From NCBI GenBank assembly GCA_023336205.1, contig JALQCR010000015.1, forward strand, positions 89,026-153,025: a stretch of DNA of 64,000 nucleotides. Reading direction: 5' to 3'. This document shows, one piece after another, positions 42,474 through 52,891 of this stretch; the stretch's first letter is position 1, and the number at the start of each line of letters is the position of its first letter. This DNA comes from Pseudanabaena sp. Salubria-1. GTDB taxonomy: Bacteria; Cyanobacteriota; Cyanobacteriia; Pseudanabaenales; Pseudanabaenaceae. A program made the translations under genes and the position numbers. The notes beneath the pieces are model-generated. The model was given only the letters and a program-made list of their open reading frames with translations, was not told where the DNA came from and made no database searches.

Positions 42474-43397
42474 ATGACTGGTCTTATTGTAAATAAAGTG
42501 CAAGGAAATAAACTGGCTGATTACCCAAAAGTGGCTTCTTGTATATCTAGTTCAATATTCTATTTGCAGCAAATTAAAACCTCTATAAATTCATTATTTT
42601 GTACTTTCTTGAGTATCAACAAATTCATTATGTTTAATAAAAACTCTGGTGAGTCTAACCAGTTTTCAATTAAACTATTTAAGGTTGAGTCAAATATTGG
42701 AGAAGCTAAACTTAAGGATTTGGCTGATGTCTGCTATAGGTCTGAGAAAGCTGTATTCTTGAATTTGCCTCATGCAAATGAACTACCACAAAGCAATAGT
42801 CCGATTACTTGGAATGTAAAACGAACTTTGGATTGGCTAGCTGCTTTTTCAATTCTATTAGTTCTTAGTCCCGTTATGTTTTCATTAGCTGTAATTATTG
42901 CTAGTAGCTCAAGTGGTCCAATATTTTTTCATCAATGGCGTATTGGTGAAAGTGGCAAATTATTTAGAATCATTAAATTTCGTACCATGATTACCGATGC
43001 TGATAAATTGCATCATCTGGTGATGAGTGGTCAAACTGGACTTCATAAGTGTGAAGATGATCCAAGGATTACTAATGTTGGTCGTTGGATGCGGAAGTAT
43101 AGTCTTGATGAACTTCCTCAGTTATTCAATGTTTTGCTTGGAGAGATGAGTCTCGTAGGTCCACGTCCTTGGGCTTTGTATGATGCTTTGCGTATTAATG
43201 GCGATCGCAAAAGAAGATTGAATTCATTACCAGGCGTAACAGGGGCTTGGCAAGTTAGCGCTCGTTCAACAATGCTTGATTTAGATGCGGTTACTGATTG
43301 CGACTTAAATTATCTTCGTAACTGGTCTTTGTGGTCAGATTTAAAAATTTTATTAATGACCGTTCCTAAGGTTTTGTCTGGATTTGGAGCTTACTAA
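42474..43397 (+). CDS. sugar transferase (undecaprenyl-phosphate glycosyl-1-phosphotransferase type)
   Basis: 307 aa; KRTLDWLAAFSILLVLSPVMFSLAVIIASSSSGPIFFHQWRIGESGKLFRIIKFRTM...YSLDELPQLFNVLLGEMSLVGPRP; may start downstream at MFNKNSGE. Confidence 0.94.
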   Translation: MTGLIVNKVQGNKLADYPKVASCISSSIFYLQQIKTSINSLFCTFLSINKFIMFNKNSGESNQFSIKLFKVESNIGEAKLKDLADVCYRSEKAVFLNLPHANELPQSNSPITWNVKRTLDWLAAFSILLVLSPVMFSLAVIIASSSSGPIFFHQWRIGESGKLFRIIKFRTMITDADKLHHLVMSGQTGLHKCEDDPRITNVGRWMRKYSLDELPQLFNVLLGEMSLVGPRPWALYDALRINGDRKRRLNSLPGVTGAWQVSARSTMLDLDAVTDCDLNYLRNWSLWSDLKILLMTVPKVLSGFGAY

Positions 43398-43516
43398 AGT
43401 TTTTGTTTTTTAGATTATGAATTGAGCGACAGATATCAACTGATTTTCATAACTTATGATTTCTGTAGCTAATATCCTTAAGTTTGCCCATGTATTTATG
43501 TGGGCTTTTCTACCCT

Positions 43517-43559
43517 AAACAATAAGGGTGCGCTACTTTGAAGCGCACCCTTATTGTTT
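43517..43559. terminator. bidirectional terminator-like hairpin between convergent genes
   Basis: aaacaataagggtgcgct / agcgcacccttattgttt. Confidence 0.75.
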
Positions 43560-43896
43560 AGTTTGGATGTAGTCGAGGGTGCATCATTGAAGGGATCTCT
43601 ACATTGCCAAGTAAGTGTGTTGCAATGATTATCTGAGCTTTTTTTGGGGTAACTCGCCAGTAATAAATATTATCTGGGAGCACTACAACTATTGGTCCAG
43701 AGCCACATAGTCCTAGACAGCCACAAGCTTCTACACTTACATTTACAATTTTTTGCTGTTGTAATGTTGCCAAAACTTTAGCCGCACCATCTTTTGAGCA
43801 GGTGCGATGCTGACAAACAAGAACTTGACGGATGGGGGAACTCTCCAAGGTAGCGATCGCAGTTTTTTGGTATAGACCAAGGGTATTGCCAAGCAA
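43558..43896 (-). CDS. (2Fe-2S) ferredoxin, thioredoxin-like fold
   Basis: 112 aa; VLVCQHRTCSKDGAAKVLATLQQQ...VSVEACGCLGLCGSGPIVVVLPD. Confidence 0.88.
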   Translation of the reverse strand: MLGNTLGLYQKTAIATLESSPIRQVLVCQHRTCSKDGAAKVLATLQQQKIVNVSVEACGCLGLCGSGPIVVVLPDNIYYWRVTPKKAQIIIATHLLGNVEIPSMMHPRLHPN

Positions 43897-43917
43897 TACT
43901 CTTGGTCTTCTTAAATT

Positions 43918-44370
43918 TTAGCGCACGACTAAAACTGGTGAAGCACAATGGTGTACAACATAATCACTGACACTACCTAGCATCAGCCGCTCAACTGACC
44001 CCAATCCTCGCGATCCCACTATTACTAAATCGGGGCTTTCCTCTTTTGCCACGTAGCAAATTACATCACGAGGTTGACCTGTTTCTAACCTAGTACGACT
44101 ATCCATCTGGGCAGCTTGACAAGTGTCTTGAGCTTTTTGGAGCAAGGCTTGACCTGCGCTCAAAATTTTACGCTCTAGCTCAATGTCAGGAAGTCCGCGC
44201 CAGCCAACCCAATCACCAGTGGGCAGCATGACTTCAGGGATATAGCTGCTAAGTGGTTCAACAACTGTCAGCAAAACAATTTCGGCTTTTAGAGGATTAG
44301 CAAAGGTCAAGGCTTTCGCAAGCGCATTTTCGCTAGCTTGAGAGCCATCAATAGGAACTAAGAATTTCAT
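43918..44370 (-). CDS. universal stress protein (UspA family)
   Basis: 150 aa; MKFLVPIDGSQASENALAKAL...DLVIVGSRGLGSVERLMLGSVSDYVVHHCASPVLVVR. Confidence 0.95.
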   Translation of the reverse strand: MKFLVPIDGSQASENALAKALTFANPLKAEIVLLTVVEPLSSYIPEVMLPTGDWVGWRGLPDIELERKILSAGQALLQKAQDTCQAAQMDSRTRLETGQPRDVICYVAKEESPDLVIVGSRGLGSVERLMLGSVSDYVVHHCASPVLVVR

Positions 44371-44641
44371 ATGGTTACCGTAATATAGAGCTTATATTGT
44401 TTGTAATGCATCTGTAATGCTTGGTAAGTAATGCATTCGTTGCATATATAGCGATCGCCAATTTTAATTTTCAAGATTTGGTTAACCTAGCGCGTTTATT
44501 TGCAATAAATGATGTGTAACTGCAATAAACCGAGAAAACTCAAATTTGCAAATATCTATATAACTAATTACAGACCCAAATATACTGAAGTTAATAAACA
44601 AGTTGTAAATCTTTGCTGTAGTTCATTTCTTGTAATATTCC

Positions 44642-45649
44642 ATGACACGCGATATTCGTATTGGTTTTGCTAATTCTGTGGGTAATACGCCCCTGATTAA
44701 AATTGAGTCTCTTTCAGAAGCAACGGGCTGCACTATTTTAGGAAAAGCTGAATTTCTGAATCCAGGTGGTAGCGTTAAGGATCGGGCAGCTTTGTTTATG
44801 GTGTTAGAGGCTGAAAAAGCAGGAACACTCAAAGCTGGCGGCACAATTGTGGAAGGGACGGCAGGTAATACTGGCATTGGACTAGCTCTTGTTGCTAATG
44901 CGCGAGGTTATCGTAGTGTGATTGTGATGCCCAGCAACCAATCGCAAGAGAAAATTGATTTGCTCAAGACTTTGGGTGCTCAAGTTGAACTAACTAATCC
45001 TGCTCCTTTCTCTAGTCCTGATAATTACTATCATGTTGCCCGAAAACGCGCAGAAGAAGTTGAAAATGCTTTCTGGGCAAATCAGTTTGAGAATATTTCT
45101 AACTCTGACGCGCATTATTTTACGACTGCTCCTGAAATTTGGAGTCAGACTGACGGCGATCTAGACGGGATTGTCATGTCTTCTGGCACAGGTGGCACGA
45201 TCGGCGGTGTGACAGCTTACCTTAAAGAACAAAATTCTGCGATCGCAACTTATTTAATTGACCCGACTGGTTCAGGGCTGTATAGCTATATGACGACGGG
45301 TGAATTTAAGGCTGAGGGTAATTCAATTACAGAAGGTATTGGCATTAACAGAGCAACAGCAAATTTTAATCGCGCTAGATTAGATGGAGCTTTTCAAGGA
45401 ACTGACCAGCAAGTAATTGAGATGTCACAATATTTGCTAAAGCACGATGGCTTGTTTGTTGGTAGTTCGGCAGCACTAAACGTAGTTGGAGCTGTGAAAC
45501 TAGCTCGCAAACTTGGTAAAGGTCACACGATCGCAACAATTCTCTGTGATGGAGGTGGTCGATATCAAAGCCGAATGTATAACCCAGAGTGGTTGGCAGA
45601 AAAAGGCTTAACTCCAGTATCTAAAGGATTGGACTTTATGGATGACTAA
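44642..45649 (+). CDS. cysK: cysteine synthase A
   Basis: 335 aa; VGNTPLIKIESLSEATGCTILGKAEFLNPGGSVKDRAA; SSGTGGTIGGVTAYLKE. Confidence 0.92.
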   Translation: MTRDIRIGFANSVGNTPLIKIESLSEATGCTILGKAEFLNPGGSVKDRAALFMVLEAEKAGTLKAGGTIVEGTAGNTGIGLALVANARGYRSVIVMPSNQSQEKIDLLKTLGAQVELTNPAPFSSPDNYYHVARKRAEEVENAFWANQFENISNSDAHYFTTAPEIWSQTDGDLDGIVMSSGTGGTIGGVTAYLKEQNSAIATYLIDPTGSGLYSYMTTGEFKAEGNSITEGIGINRATANFNRARLDGAFQGTDQQVIEMSQYLLKHDGLFVGSSAALNVVGAVKLARKLGKGHTIATILCDGGGRYQSRMYNPEWLAEKGLTPVSKGLDFMDD

Positions 45650-46085
45650 TTTGATGACTGATTTAACAACTAAGAAGTATCGATGTATCGGTGTTGGTGT
45701 GGTCTGGGATCGCGATCGACATAGGATTTTAATTGATCGTCGTTTACCTGAAGGTGAACTGGCGGGATATTGGGAGTTTCCTGGTGGAAAGATTGAGGGT
45801 CATGAAACTGCGGCGGAATGCATCAAGCGTGAGTTGCAAGAAGAACTAGCGATCGATGTTGAAGTTGGCGATCATTTGATTACAGTCGATTTTGAATATG
45901 AAACGCTGCGGGTAAGTCTGATTGTGCATCACTGCACTCACCTGTCGGGTGAACCGCAGACGATCGCCTGTTCAGAAATTTGCTGGGTAACAGTTGACGA
46001 ATTAGACCACTATCAATTGCCAGCCGCCAATTACCAAATTGTCCAAGCTTTAAAGGAAAATAGCTCGTCAAATTTTTGTCGCTAG
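45642..46085 (+). CDS. mutT: (deoxy)nucleoside triphosphate pyrophosphohydrolase, MutT/Nudix
   Basis: 147 aa; Nudix box GGKIEGHETAAECIKRELQEELAI. Confidence 0.9.
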   Translation: MTNLMTDLTTKKYRCIGVGVVWDRDRHRILIDRRLPEGELAGYWEFPGGKIEGHETAAECIKRELQEELAIDVEVGDHLITVDFEYETLRVSLIVHHCTHLSGEPQTIACSEICWVTVDELDHYQLPAANYQIVQALKENSSSNFCR

Positions 46086-46260
46086 TTTCGCAAAGTAACT
46101 AAGGAACTTGCGACTTAATAAAATACCAAATATAAAACCAGAATCAGTGGGGCGGCTCCGCCACCCCACTGATTCTGGGAAATCTGGATTGGTATCTTAT
46201 TTTCTTGCAAGTCCCTAACAGCAAAAATTTGTCTTTTACTAATGGAGAAAATATTTACTG

Positions 46261-46773
46261 ATGGAAGAAGTCAGTGCAGAACAGCTAGCATCGCAGCTAT
46301 ATCAAGAAGGGGTGAGTAACTTTGAGAATGGTAACTACCAGAAGTCGATCGCATTGCTAGAACGCGCTCGTGCTTTAGCTGTTGTAGAAACTACTTTGGG
46401 CGGCGAAATTCTTATATGGCTAGCCAATGCCTACGATGCAGTTGGTAAAACGGAGGAAGCAGTTGCTATATGTCGCAGTCTCAAAAAACACCCAGTTAAT
46501 TCTGTTCGCAAATCAGCACGTTATATGTTGGGGATTTTGACTGCCCCGCAACTGAGCAAACTCGAAGGTGTTGTTTCTGAAGTGCCGATTTTACAATCAC
46601 CTGACACCTATCAGTCTAAACCCGTAGCTAGAAGTAAAAGTTCAGGTGATACAGAGCGAAAGCCCTTTCGTGAGGTTTCTCTTGAAAAACCAAATACCAA
46701 TAGCTCTAACAATTTTCTGTGGGTTGCGATCGCAAGTTCTCTCTTGCTTTTAGCTATTTGGGCAGCTAAATAG
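46261..46773 (+). CDS. TPR-like protein with C-terminal transmembrane helix
   Basis: 170 aa; QLYQEGVSNFENGNYQKSIALLERARAL...; C-terminal NNFLWVAIASSLLLLAIWAAK. Confidence 0.75.
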   Translation: MEEVSAEQLASQLYQEGVSNFENGNYQKSIALLERARALAVVETTLGGEILIWLANAYDAVGKTEEAVAICRSLKKHPVNSVRKSARYMLGILTAPQLSKLEGVVSEVPILQSPDTYQSKPVARSKSSGDTERKPFREVSLEKPNTNSSNNFLWVAIASSLLLLAIWAAK

Positions 46774-46779
46774 CTAAGA

Positions 46780-46836
46780 AAAACGATTTTGTTATTTCCA
46801 GCGCCAACGGTGCTGGAAATAACAAAATCATTTTCA
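46780..46836. terminator. long-stem hairpin
   Basis: aaaacgattttgttatttccagc / gctggaaataacaaaatcatttt. Confidence 0.65.
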
Positions 46837-46966
46837 TAATGAGAATTGCTGAGGTTTAAGTGCTGTAAACCTCAAACTCAAAAATGAATGGTATGCTAGC
46901 TTATACTTTTGTTAAGTTACTTAAAGCAAAGTTCAAACTTACAGTGATTTGCGATCAAGAGAGCCA

Positions 46967-47017
46967 CAAGATTTTTGTTGCAAGTGCTGCATAGCAGCAC
47001 TTGCAACAAAAATCTTG
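46967..47017. repeat. hairpin with a 24-bp perfect stem and 3-nt loop
   Basis: caagatttttgttgcaagtgctgc ata gcagcacttgcaacaaaaatcttg. Confidence 0.75.
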
Positions 47018-47081
47018 GTTCTGGTTTCAGCGCAAAATGCTGTAAACAAGTAAATTTCAACTATTTCTGGGAGTAAATGGC

Positions 47082-48008
47082 GTGATGAGGCGAGCGATCC
47101 CCGCACAATGGATTAATTTAGGAATGCACCTAGTTTCAATGGTGTTTGGTCTATTTGGCTTGATTTTCGTGCTGCCAAACACCGAGTTTATTGAAAGCTT
47201 ATCCGAGGCTGGTTTGCAGGTCTTTTCATGGGGAATGCAAAATGGCGGCGCATCCTACATGATTTTTGGTGCGATCGCCGCATTTCTTTACGGTAAGCAA
47301 ACCATCGGGCTTAAGCGTACTCTTGCATTTTGCATTCCTGCGATCGGATTATCGGTAAGTAGCGAATTACTAGGAACTAGTACAGGGTTTCCTTTTGGTG
47401 CTTATGCCTATCTGAGTGGGCTAGGTTACAAAATCGCTGACTTAGTTCCATTTACAATCCCCTTGTCATGGTTCTACATGGGGTTTTCCGCTTTTCTCGT
47501 GTCTGCAACTTTGATGCGGTTCGGTACAGGTTGGGGCTATCGAATTGCCGCGATCGCACTTGGAGCTTTGATGCTGACATCATGGGACTTTGTACTTGAT
47601 CCTGCCATGAGCCAAACCCCCTATCCTTTCTGGGAATGGCATCAAGCAGGCGAATTCTATGGAATGCCTTACCAAAACTTTTTTGGTTGGTTCGGAACTG
47701 GCGCATTATTTATGACTGTTGCCTCTCTAATTTGGGGTAAAGACAATCAACCAATTCTCAATCGCCAGCAAATCATTTTCCCATCGATTATGTATGCAGG
47801 CAATTTTATGTTTGCACTTATTCTTAGCTTTAATGCAGGTTTTTATGTTCCAGCATTACTAGGTATTGTTGTTGGCGCTTTGCCACTTGTTGTGCTTTAT
47901 TTCACCACACCAAATGCTGAAGCTGACAATGCGATCGCCAACTCTACTGCAAATATGCCAGTAGTATCGGTAGATGCTTCTAAAATAGAAACGATCGCAA
48001 CTCGCTAA
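47082..48008 (+). CDS. cruF: carotenoid 1,2-hydratase/hydroxylase-type membrane protein CruF
   Basis: 308 aa; multi-TM; GTSTGFPFGAYAYLSGLGYKIADLVPFTIPLSWFYMGFSAFLVS...SWDFVLDPAMSQTPYPFWEW. Confidence 0.88.
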   Translation: MMRRAIPAQWINLGMHLVSMVFGLFGLIFVLPNTEFIESLSEAGLQVFSWGMQNGGASYMIFGAIAAFLYGKQTIGLKRTLAFCIPAIGLSVSSELLGTSTGFPFGAYAYLSGLGYKIADLVPFTIPLSWFYMGFSAFLVSATLMRFGTGWGYRIAAIALGALMLTSWDFVLDPAMSQTPYPFWEWHQAGEFYGMPYQNFFGWFGTGALFMTVASLIWGKDNQPILNRQQIIFPSIMYAGNFMFALILSFNAGFYVPALLGIVVGALPLVVLYFTTPNAEADNAIANSTANMPVVSVDASKIETIATR

Positions 48009-48113
48009 TACCAAAACACAAAATGGCTACGCCATTTTGTGTTTTTAAAACAATTACAGGTTTTAGTTTTTAATTCACATAATTGTCGTCACACTTTTGT
48101 AAATTGATATAAA
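48007..48113. repeat. dispersed ~105-bp three-hairpin repeat, copy 2 (inverted)
   Basis: taataccaaaacacaaaatggctacgccattttgtgttttt...ttttagtttttaattcacataattgtcgtcacacttttgtaaattgatata. Confidence 0.75.
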
Positions 48114-48117
48114 GCAA

Positions 48118-48157
48118 ATAAAAAAGAGGAGGAGCTTAGCTCCTCCCCTTTTTTATT
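48118..48157. terminator. terminator-like hairpin
   Basis: ataaaaaagaggaggagcttagctcctcccctttttta between convergent genes. Confidence 0.75.
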
Positions 48158-48845
48158 TGCCCTGTAAAGATTTTAGCTCACGCAAAATCACCATCAAACC
48201 TTTATTTTGATGATCGATTTGTTCTGAAATTTTTTCCATGCGCTGAGTCAACGCATTGATCGCATTGTCTTGATGATCAATTCGAGTATTTAACTCATTA
48301 AATCGCGCTACAACTTCACGCTGAATCAAGTTCTCGATCCCCTGTACTAGCAAAGTCTCAGTCGCAGTGAGGCGATTGATAATTGTTTGCAAGCTAGGTT
48401 CTTCAGTAGGGGGCATCTGTCTTGCAGGAGCAGATGTAGTGCGGGCAGTTGCAGCCGAAACTGGTTGTTGAGCAGGCTCAGGAGTTAAAAAGTTTTGAAT
48501 TCGAGCAACTAATACATCTGCTTCAAAGGGCTTTTCGAGAAAATCAAACTCAGTGAATGGCTCAGGTACATGCTCGGTGACTTGCTCTTTGAGTCCCGAA
48601 ATCATGATTACAGGAACTTTTTGTAATCCTTCAACACGACGGATTGCCTGTAAGGTCTGATAGCCATTGTATTTGGGCATAACAAAATCAAGCAAAATTA
48701 GGTCAGGAAAGGCTCGGCGAGCAGCATCTAAACCTGATTTGCCATCACTTGCTTCTAAGACATCATACTTGCCCGATAAAATGCTTTTAACCATTTTACG
48801 GATCATGATGCTGTCGTCAATTACCAGTACTTTCTTTGCAGTCAT
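48153..48845 (-). CDS. response regulator (REC plus coiled coil)
   Basis: 230 aa; KVLVIDDSIMIRKMVKSILSGKYDVLEASDGKSGLDAARRAFPDLILLDFVMPKYNGYQ. Confidence 0.92.
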   Translation of the reverse strand: MTAKKVLVIDDSIMIRKMVKSILSGKYDVLEASDGKSGLDAARRAFPDLILLDFVMPKYNGYQTLQAIRRVEGLQKVPVIMISGLKEQVTEHVPEPFTEFDFLEKPFEADVLVARIQNFLTPEPAQQPVSAATARTTSAPARQMPPTEEPSLQTIINRLTATETLLVQGIENLIQREVVARFNELNTRIDHQDNAINALTQRMEKISEQIDHQNKGLMVILRELKSLQGK

Positions 48846-48946
48846 GGATTTGAAGAATTCGCCCCAAATAGCTATTATGCAAGACCATCATATTACATCA
48901 CAAAACTTGGTTGCTTGAAATATTTTCTGATCGAGCAATTTAAATC

Positions 48947-49045
48947 AAAACCAATTGCGTTATTTTCAGCGCCTTAGGCACAGAAAATAACGCAATTGGT
49001 TTCACCCGTAAAGTTGTGCTCCTGCGGGGCGCAACTTTACGGGTT
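48947..49045. terminator. two adjacent hairpins
   Basis: aaaaccaattgcgttattttc / gaaaataacgcaattggttt, then acccgtaaagttgtgc / gcgcaactttacgggt. Confidence 0.6.
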
Positions 49046-49074
49046 TTGGTAATTTATTGTGCTTAAGTACGTTT

Positions 49075-49178
49075 ATACCAATTCACAAAAGTGGGAGGAC
49101 ACTTCTGTGAATTGAAACCCAAACCCAGCGAGGGTTTTACAAGCACAAAATTGCTACGCCATTTTGTGCTTTGGTATT
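49075..49178. repeat. dispersed ~105-bp three-hairpin repeat, copy 3
   Basis: tataccaattcacaaaagtgggaggacacttctgtgaattgaaacccaaaccc...cacaaaattgctacgccattttgtgctttggtatta. Confidence 0.78.
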
Positions 49179-49259
49179 AGTTAAGAATTGCTGTTTGTGG
49201 AACAGTGCAAGATGAGCGCGATCGCGTTAGACTTAAAAGACCCATTTTCTTTCGGTTTT

Positions 49260-49484
49260 ATGGCAAAACGATACACTATTGACTCATCGCAAATTATTCG
49301 TCGTGTCGAAGAACTGATAAGTGCTTCTTCCAATCGTTATCGCATTACTGTGCAAGTTGCGAACCGAGCCAAACTCAGACGCTATGAAGATGATGACTAT
49401 GACGATCGCATGATGAAGCCAATTTTACGCGCCATTCTGGAAATGTCTGACGAAATTTCCCAGCCTGAAATTCTGAGCGACTGA
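49260..49484 (+). CDS. rpoZ: DNA-directed RNA polymerase subunit omega
   Basis: [77 protein letters not shown] opens at 49188, ATG at 49260 preferred. Confidence 0.9.
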   Translation: MAKRYTIDSSQIIRRVEELISASSNRYRITVQVANRAKLRRYEDDDYDDRMMKPILRAILEMSDEISQPEILSD

Positions 49485-49532
49485 AAGCCCTAGAGTTGGC
49501 GGTGCTAAGCACCGTCAACCTTCCTAATTACT

Positions 49533-49919
49533 ATGCTAAATTTCGCATCTCAAGATACATCTAAGCAGTTGTTAAGCGGTGAAGGTTGGCGGATTGGTCT
49601 GCGATCGGATGTAGATTTGTATAAGGGATTGGTGGGGACAGACAGTTGGGCGATCGAGCTAACTGAACGTGAGTTTAAAGATTTTTGTAAGCTAGCATCA
49701 CAACTTGCCGAGACGATGCAGATTATGGCAGCCGAGCTATCGGACGGCGAGAAGATTTGTTGTACGTTGAAAACTGAAGATATCAGCCTTGAAGTTAATG
49801 GGTTTCCCCATGCTTTTACTTTGCATTTACAATTATTGACTGAGCGAAGCTTTGAAGGCTTTTGGGATGCGGCGGCTGTGCCTTGTTTAATCAGAGCGAT
49901 CGCAAATCTCGTTGGATAA
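49533..49919 (+). CDS. DUF1818 family protein
   Basis: 128 aa; LLSGEGWRIGLRSDVDLYKGLVGTDSWAIELTEREFKDFCKLASQLAETM...GFWDAAAVPCLIRAIANL. Confidence 0.82.
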   Translation: MLNFASQDTSKQLLSGEGWRIGLRSDVDLYKGLVGTDSWAIELTEREFKDFCKLASQLAETMQIMAAELSDGEKICCTLKTEDISLEVNGFPHAFTLHLQLLTERSFEGFWDAAAVPCLIRAIANLVG

Positions 49920-49943
49920 TCACCACAGCTAGGAGTTGAAGAA

Positions 49944-50531
49944 ATGACCAGTGTCGTTATTGAAAAAACTACGCCTGAATCAGAAGTAAAGCAAAAACTG
50001 ACATTAGAGCAATTTTTGCAATTGTCCGACCTAGATGGAAGTTATGAACTATTTGAAGGAGATTGCATAAAAAAAATGTCACCAAAGTTTTTTCATTCTT
50101 CTTTAACAACTGTGTTTTGGGTCGAGCTTTCGGCATGGTGTGATGGACGTGGGCGAGTGAGGGTGGAGTGGTCGGTAGTCCTCAAACGACGAGGACAAGA
50201 TTGGGTTCCTGTACCTGACTTGCTGTATGTTTCTTACGATCGCCTTGCCGCAGATTGGCGTGAGGACGCGCCTTGTCCTGTATTGCCTGAATTGGTGATT
50301 GAGATTGTATCGCCCGAACAGACTTTTAACCAGTTAGCCCAGAAAGCGATGGACTATTTGAATGCTGGAGTTGATCGAGTGTGGGTCGTTTATCCACCAA
50401 TGAGAAGTTTGACAGTATTTTTCGGCGATCGCCCACCTGAAACTTATCGCAGTGATCGGCTATTAACTGATGATTTATTTCCTAATTTGGCAGTGACATC
50501 AGAGCAGTTTTTTATGAAGGCAGGAATATAG
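49944..50531 (+). CDS. Uma2 (DUF820) family putative endonuclease
   Basis: 195 aa; LTLEQFLQLSDLDGSYELFEGDCIKKMSP...PDLLYVSYDRL...PELVIEIVSPEQT...YLNAGVDRVWVVYP. Confidence 0.93.
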   Translation: MTSVVIEKTTPESEVKQKLTLEQFLQLSDLDGSYELFEGDCIKKMSPKFFHSSLTTVFWVELSAWCDGRGRVRVEWSVVLKRRGQDWVPVPDLLYVSYDRLAADWREDAPCPVLPELVIEIVSPEQTFNQLAQKAMDYLNAGVDRVWVVYPPMRSLTVFFGDRPPETYRSDRLLTDDLFPNLAVTSEQFFMKAGI

Positions 50532-50645
50532 ATCTTTAGTTTGGACTAATGGGCAGGTATGAGAGAGGAACCAAAAGACACGAGAAAATTGAGCAGGAGC
50601 TTGCAATAGCAAAATCCAGCTCAAAATTGAGAAGAGAAGCAGAAC

Positions 50646-51974
50646 CTAAATGGCAATTGGATGGGTTGGCGCAGGAGTCTTTTCAGTTTTCTTTCTTTTT
50701 GAGGCGTGTTTTTTAACAGTCGGATAGCGAATACGAGGAGGAAGGCGATCGCCTAAGGAGCGTCCGGGCGATTTACCGCGTAGTTTAGGAGGGATTGCAG
50801 GAGTACCAATCGCGGCAATAATTACCGCAAATGATTGAGCGACACGACCAGGAGCAAGATTATCCTGAGGAGACTGCCAAGGTAAAGGAGCATCAACACA
50901 ATCGAGACGAGCGAACCAAAGTTGCCAAGTCATTAAAGGCATCAAAGCACTCCAACGCTCAGCCGCCTGAGTAGAGGTAATCTGGGGCAGAGTCCAATGT
51001 AACCGTTGCTTGGCAAAACGATACCAATGCTCTATGGCAAAGCGACGCAAGTATTTTAACCAAAGAGTTTCCAAAGCAGGCATAGTTTTACCCAACCAAG
51101 CCAACCACATGGGCTGAAACTTACGGTTGCGCCCCAAGGGTTCAATCACCTCAATTCTAAAAATCTGCATCGGTCTTTCTGGAGAAGTACGGAAATGAAA
51201 GTCACGCCAATAAGTTACCCGTACCCGACCTATTTTTGGGTCTGTAATTTCTATAGTGGTGGCTGCCCCAGCCCAAGTTTCTGGGGCATTCAGTTTGAAT
51301 TTATGCCCATGTTTACAAGGTGCACCACGACCGCTATAGGCAGACGGAACTCCCCAAACACAGCGATTAGATGCCAAACGTAGTAATAAATCCGCCTCAA
51401 TATTCGCTGTTGCTTTCACAAAACTTGCATTCCCATATCCTCGGTCATAGACAGCTAGGGGGCGTACGCTTAACTGCTTTGTGACTTGTTTGAGTTGGAA
51501 GGCAGCTTTACTCACAGGAGTCTCGAAACTGGTGATCCGCTCATGTTTTATCGGTAGCGCCCAACTCCCACTTGCTTCGGGAATCCACGCCAACGTGCTG
51601 TAGCTTTGTCCTACGCCGATACTTTCGTCTTTGCCATGATGGAATCCTCTTTCCTTCAGCGTTTCCGCATCTGGTCGCAACCACACGCTATTATCTCCAG
51701 CCAGACAAGGTTGCTCTTCGGTTGGGATCTCTTGCACCATTAGTTTCATCAACTTTCCTCTTGCTGGTCGGCTATCGCGCAGTCCCTCATAAATACTTGA
51801 CCATTTTCGCCGAAATAATGGATTCATTGACAGACTCACATACGAGCTAATGCTCGGACTTGTCAGGACGGCATCCATTAATTCAAATACTGCATCTTTT
51901 CCTGTTCCTAGGTATTCATATATCGACTTGCGAAATTCTTGTAATTTTTGGAAAATCATAGTAGTCAATGTCAA
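50646..51974 (-). CDS. DDE transposase of the cyanobacterial IS701/NF041680-like type
   Basis: 442 aa; LAGDNSVWLRPDAETLKERGFHHGKDESIGVGQSYSTLAWIPEASGSWALPI...FAIEHWYRFAKQRLHWTLPQ. Confidence 0.85.
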   Translation of the reverse strand: MTLTTMIFQKLQEFRKSIYEYLGTGKDAVFELMDAVLTSPSISSYVSLSMNPLFRRKWSSIYEGLRDSRPARGKLMKLMVQEIPTEEQPCLAGDNSVWLRPDAETLKERGFHHGKDESIGVGQSYSTLAWIPEASGSWALPIKHERITSFETPVSKAAFQLKQVTKQLSVRPLAVYDRGYGNASFVKATANIEADLLLRLASNRCVWGVPSAYSGRGAPCKHGHKFKLNAPETWAGAATTIEITDPKIGRVRVTYWRDFHFRTSPERPMQIFRIEVIEPLGRNRKFQPMWLAWLGKTMPALETLWLKYLRRFAIEHWYRFAKQRLHWTLPQITSTQAAERWSALMPLMTWQLWFARLDCVDAPLPWQSPQDNLAPGRVAQSFAVIIAAIGTPAIPPKLRGKSPGRSLGDRLPPRIRYPTVKKHASKRKKTEKTPAPTHPIAI

Positions 51975-52042
51975 TTTGGTTTATTGATCATTGCTCTTTT
52001 GGCAGTTTGTGACATTCACTTCCTGCCTTTCTTTTCTTCTTT

Positions 52043-52891
52043 TTAGTCTAAAGTCCAGTCAATCACCTCAACTCTAAAAATCTGCATCGGTCGTTCTGGA
52101 GTGGTACGGAAATGAAAATCACGCCAATGAGTTACCCGTACCCGACCGATTTTTGGGTCTGTAATTTCTATGGTGGTGTCGGCAACAGCCCAAGTTTCTG
52201 GGGCATTCAGTTTGAATTTATGCCCATGCTTACAAGGTGCGCCACGACCGCTATAGGCTGGAGGAACTCCCCAAATACAGCGATTAGATGCCAAACGCAG
52301 TAATAGATCCGCCTCAATATTCGCTGTTGCTTTCACAAAACTTGCATTCCCATATCCTCGGTCATAGACAGCTAGGGGACGTACGCTTAACTGCTTTGTG
52401 ACTTGTTTGAGCTGGAAGGCAGCTTTACTCACAGGAGTCTCGAAACTGGTGATCCGCTCATGTTTTATCGGTAGCGCCCAACTCCCACTTGCTTCGGGTA
52501 TCCACGCCAAGGTGCTGTAGCTTTGTCCTAAGCCGATACTTTCATCTTTGCCATGATGGAATCCTCTTTCCTTCAGCGTTTCTGCATCTGGTCGCAACCA
52601 TACGCTATTATCTCCTGCTAACAAAGGTTGCTCTTCCGTTAGGATCTCTTGCACCATCAGCTTCATTAGCTTTGCTCTGACTGGTCGGCTGTCGCGCAGT
52701 CCCTCATAAATACTTGACCATTTTCGCCGAAATAATGGATTCATTGACAGACTCACATACGAGCTAATACTCGGACTTGTCAGGACGGCATCCATTAATT
52801 CAAATACTGCATCTTTTCCTGTTCCTAGGTATTCATATATCGACTTGCGAAATTCTTGTAATTTTTGGAAAATCATAGTAGTCAATGTCAA
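52043..52891 (-). pseudogene. 3'-truncated copy of the same transposase
   Basis: About 278 aa near-identical to the N-terminal part of 50646-51974, then a short tail reading into the adjacent IS end (VIDWTLD). Confidence 0.9.

Noticed and set aside
33373-43397. Idea that the clustered IS elements form a composite transposon carrying the EPS genes
   Set aside because: Each element has its own short target duplication and the host gene frame is restored by removal, so these are independent insertions and not a transposed unit.
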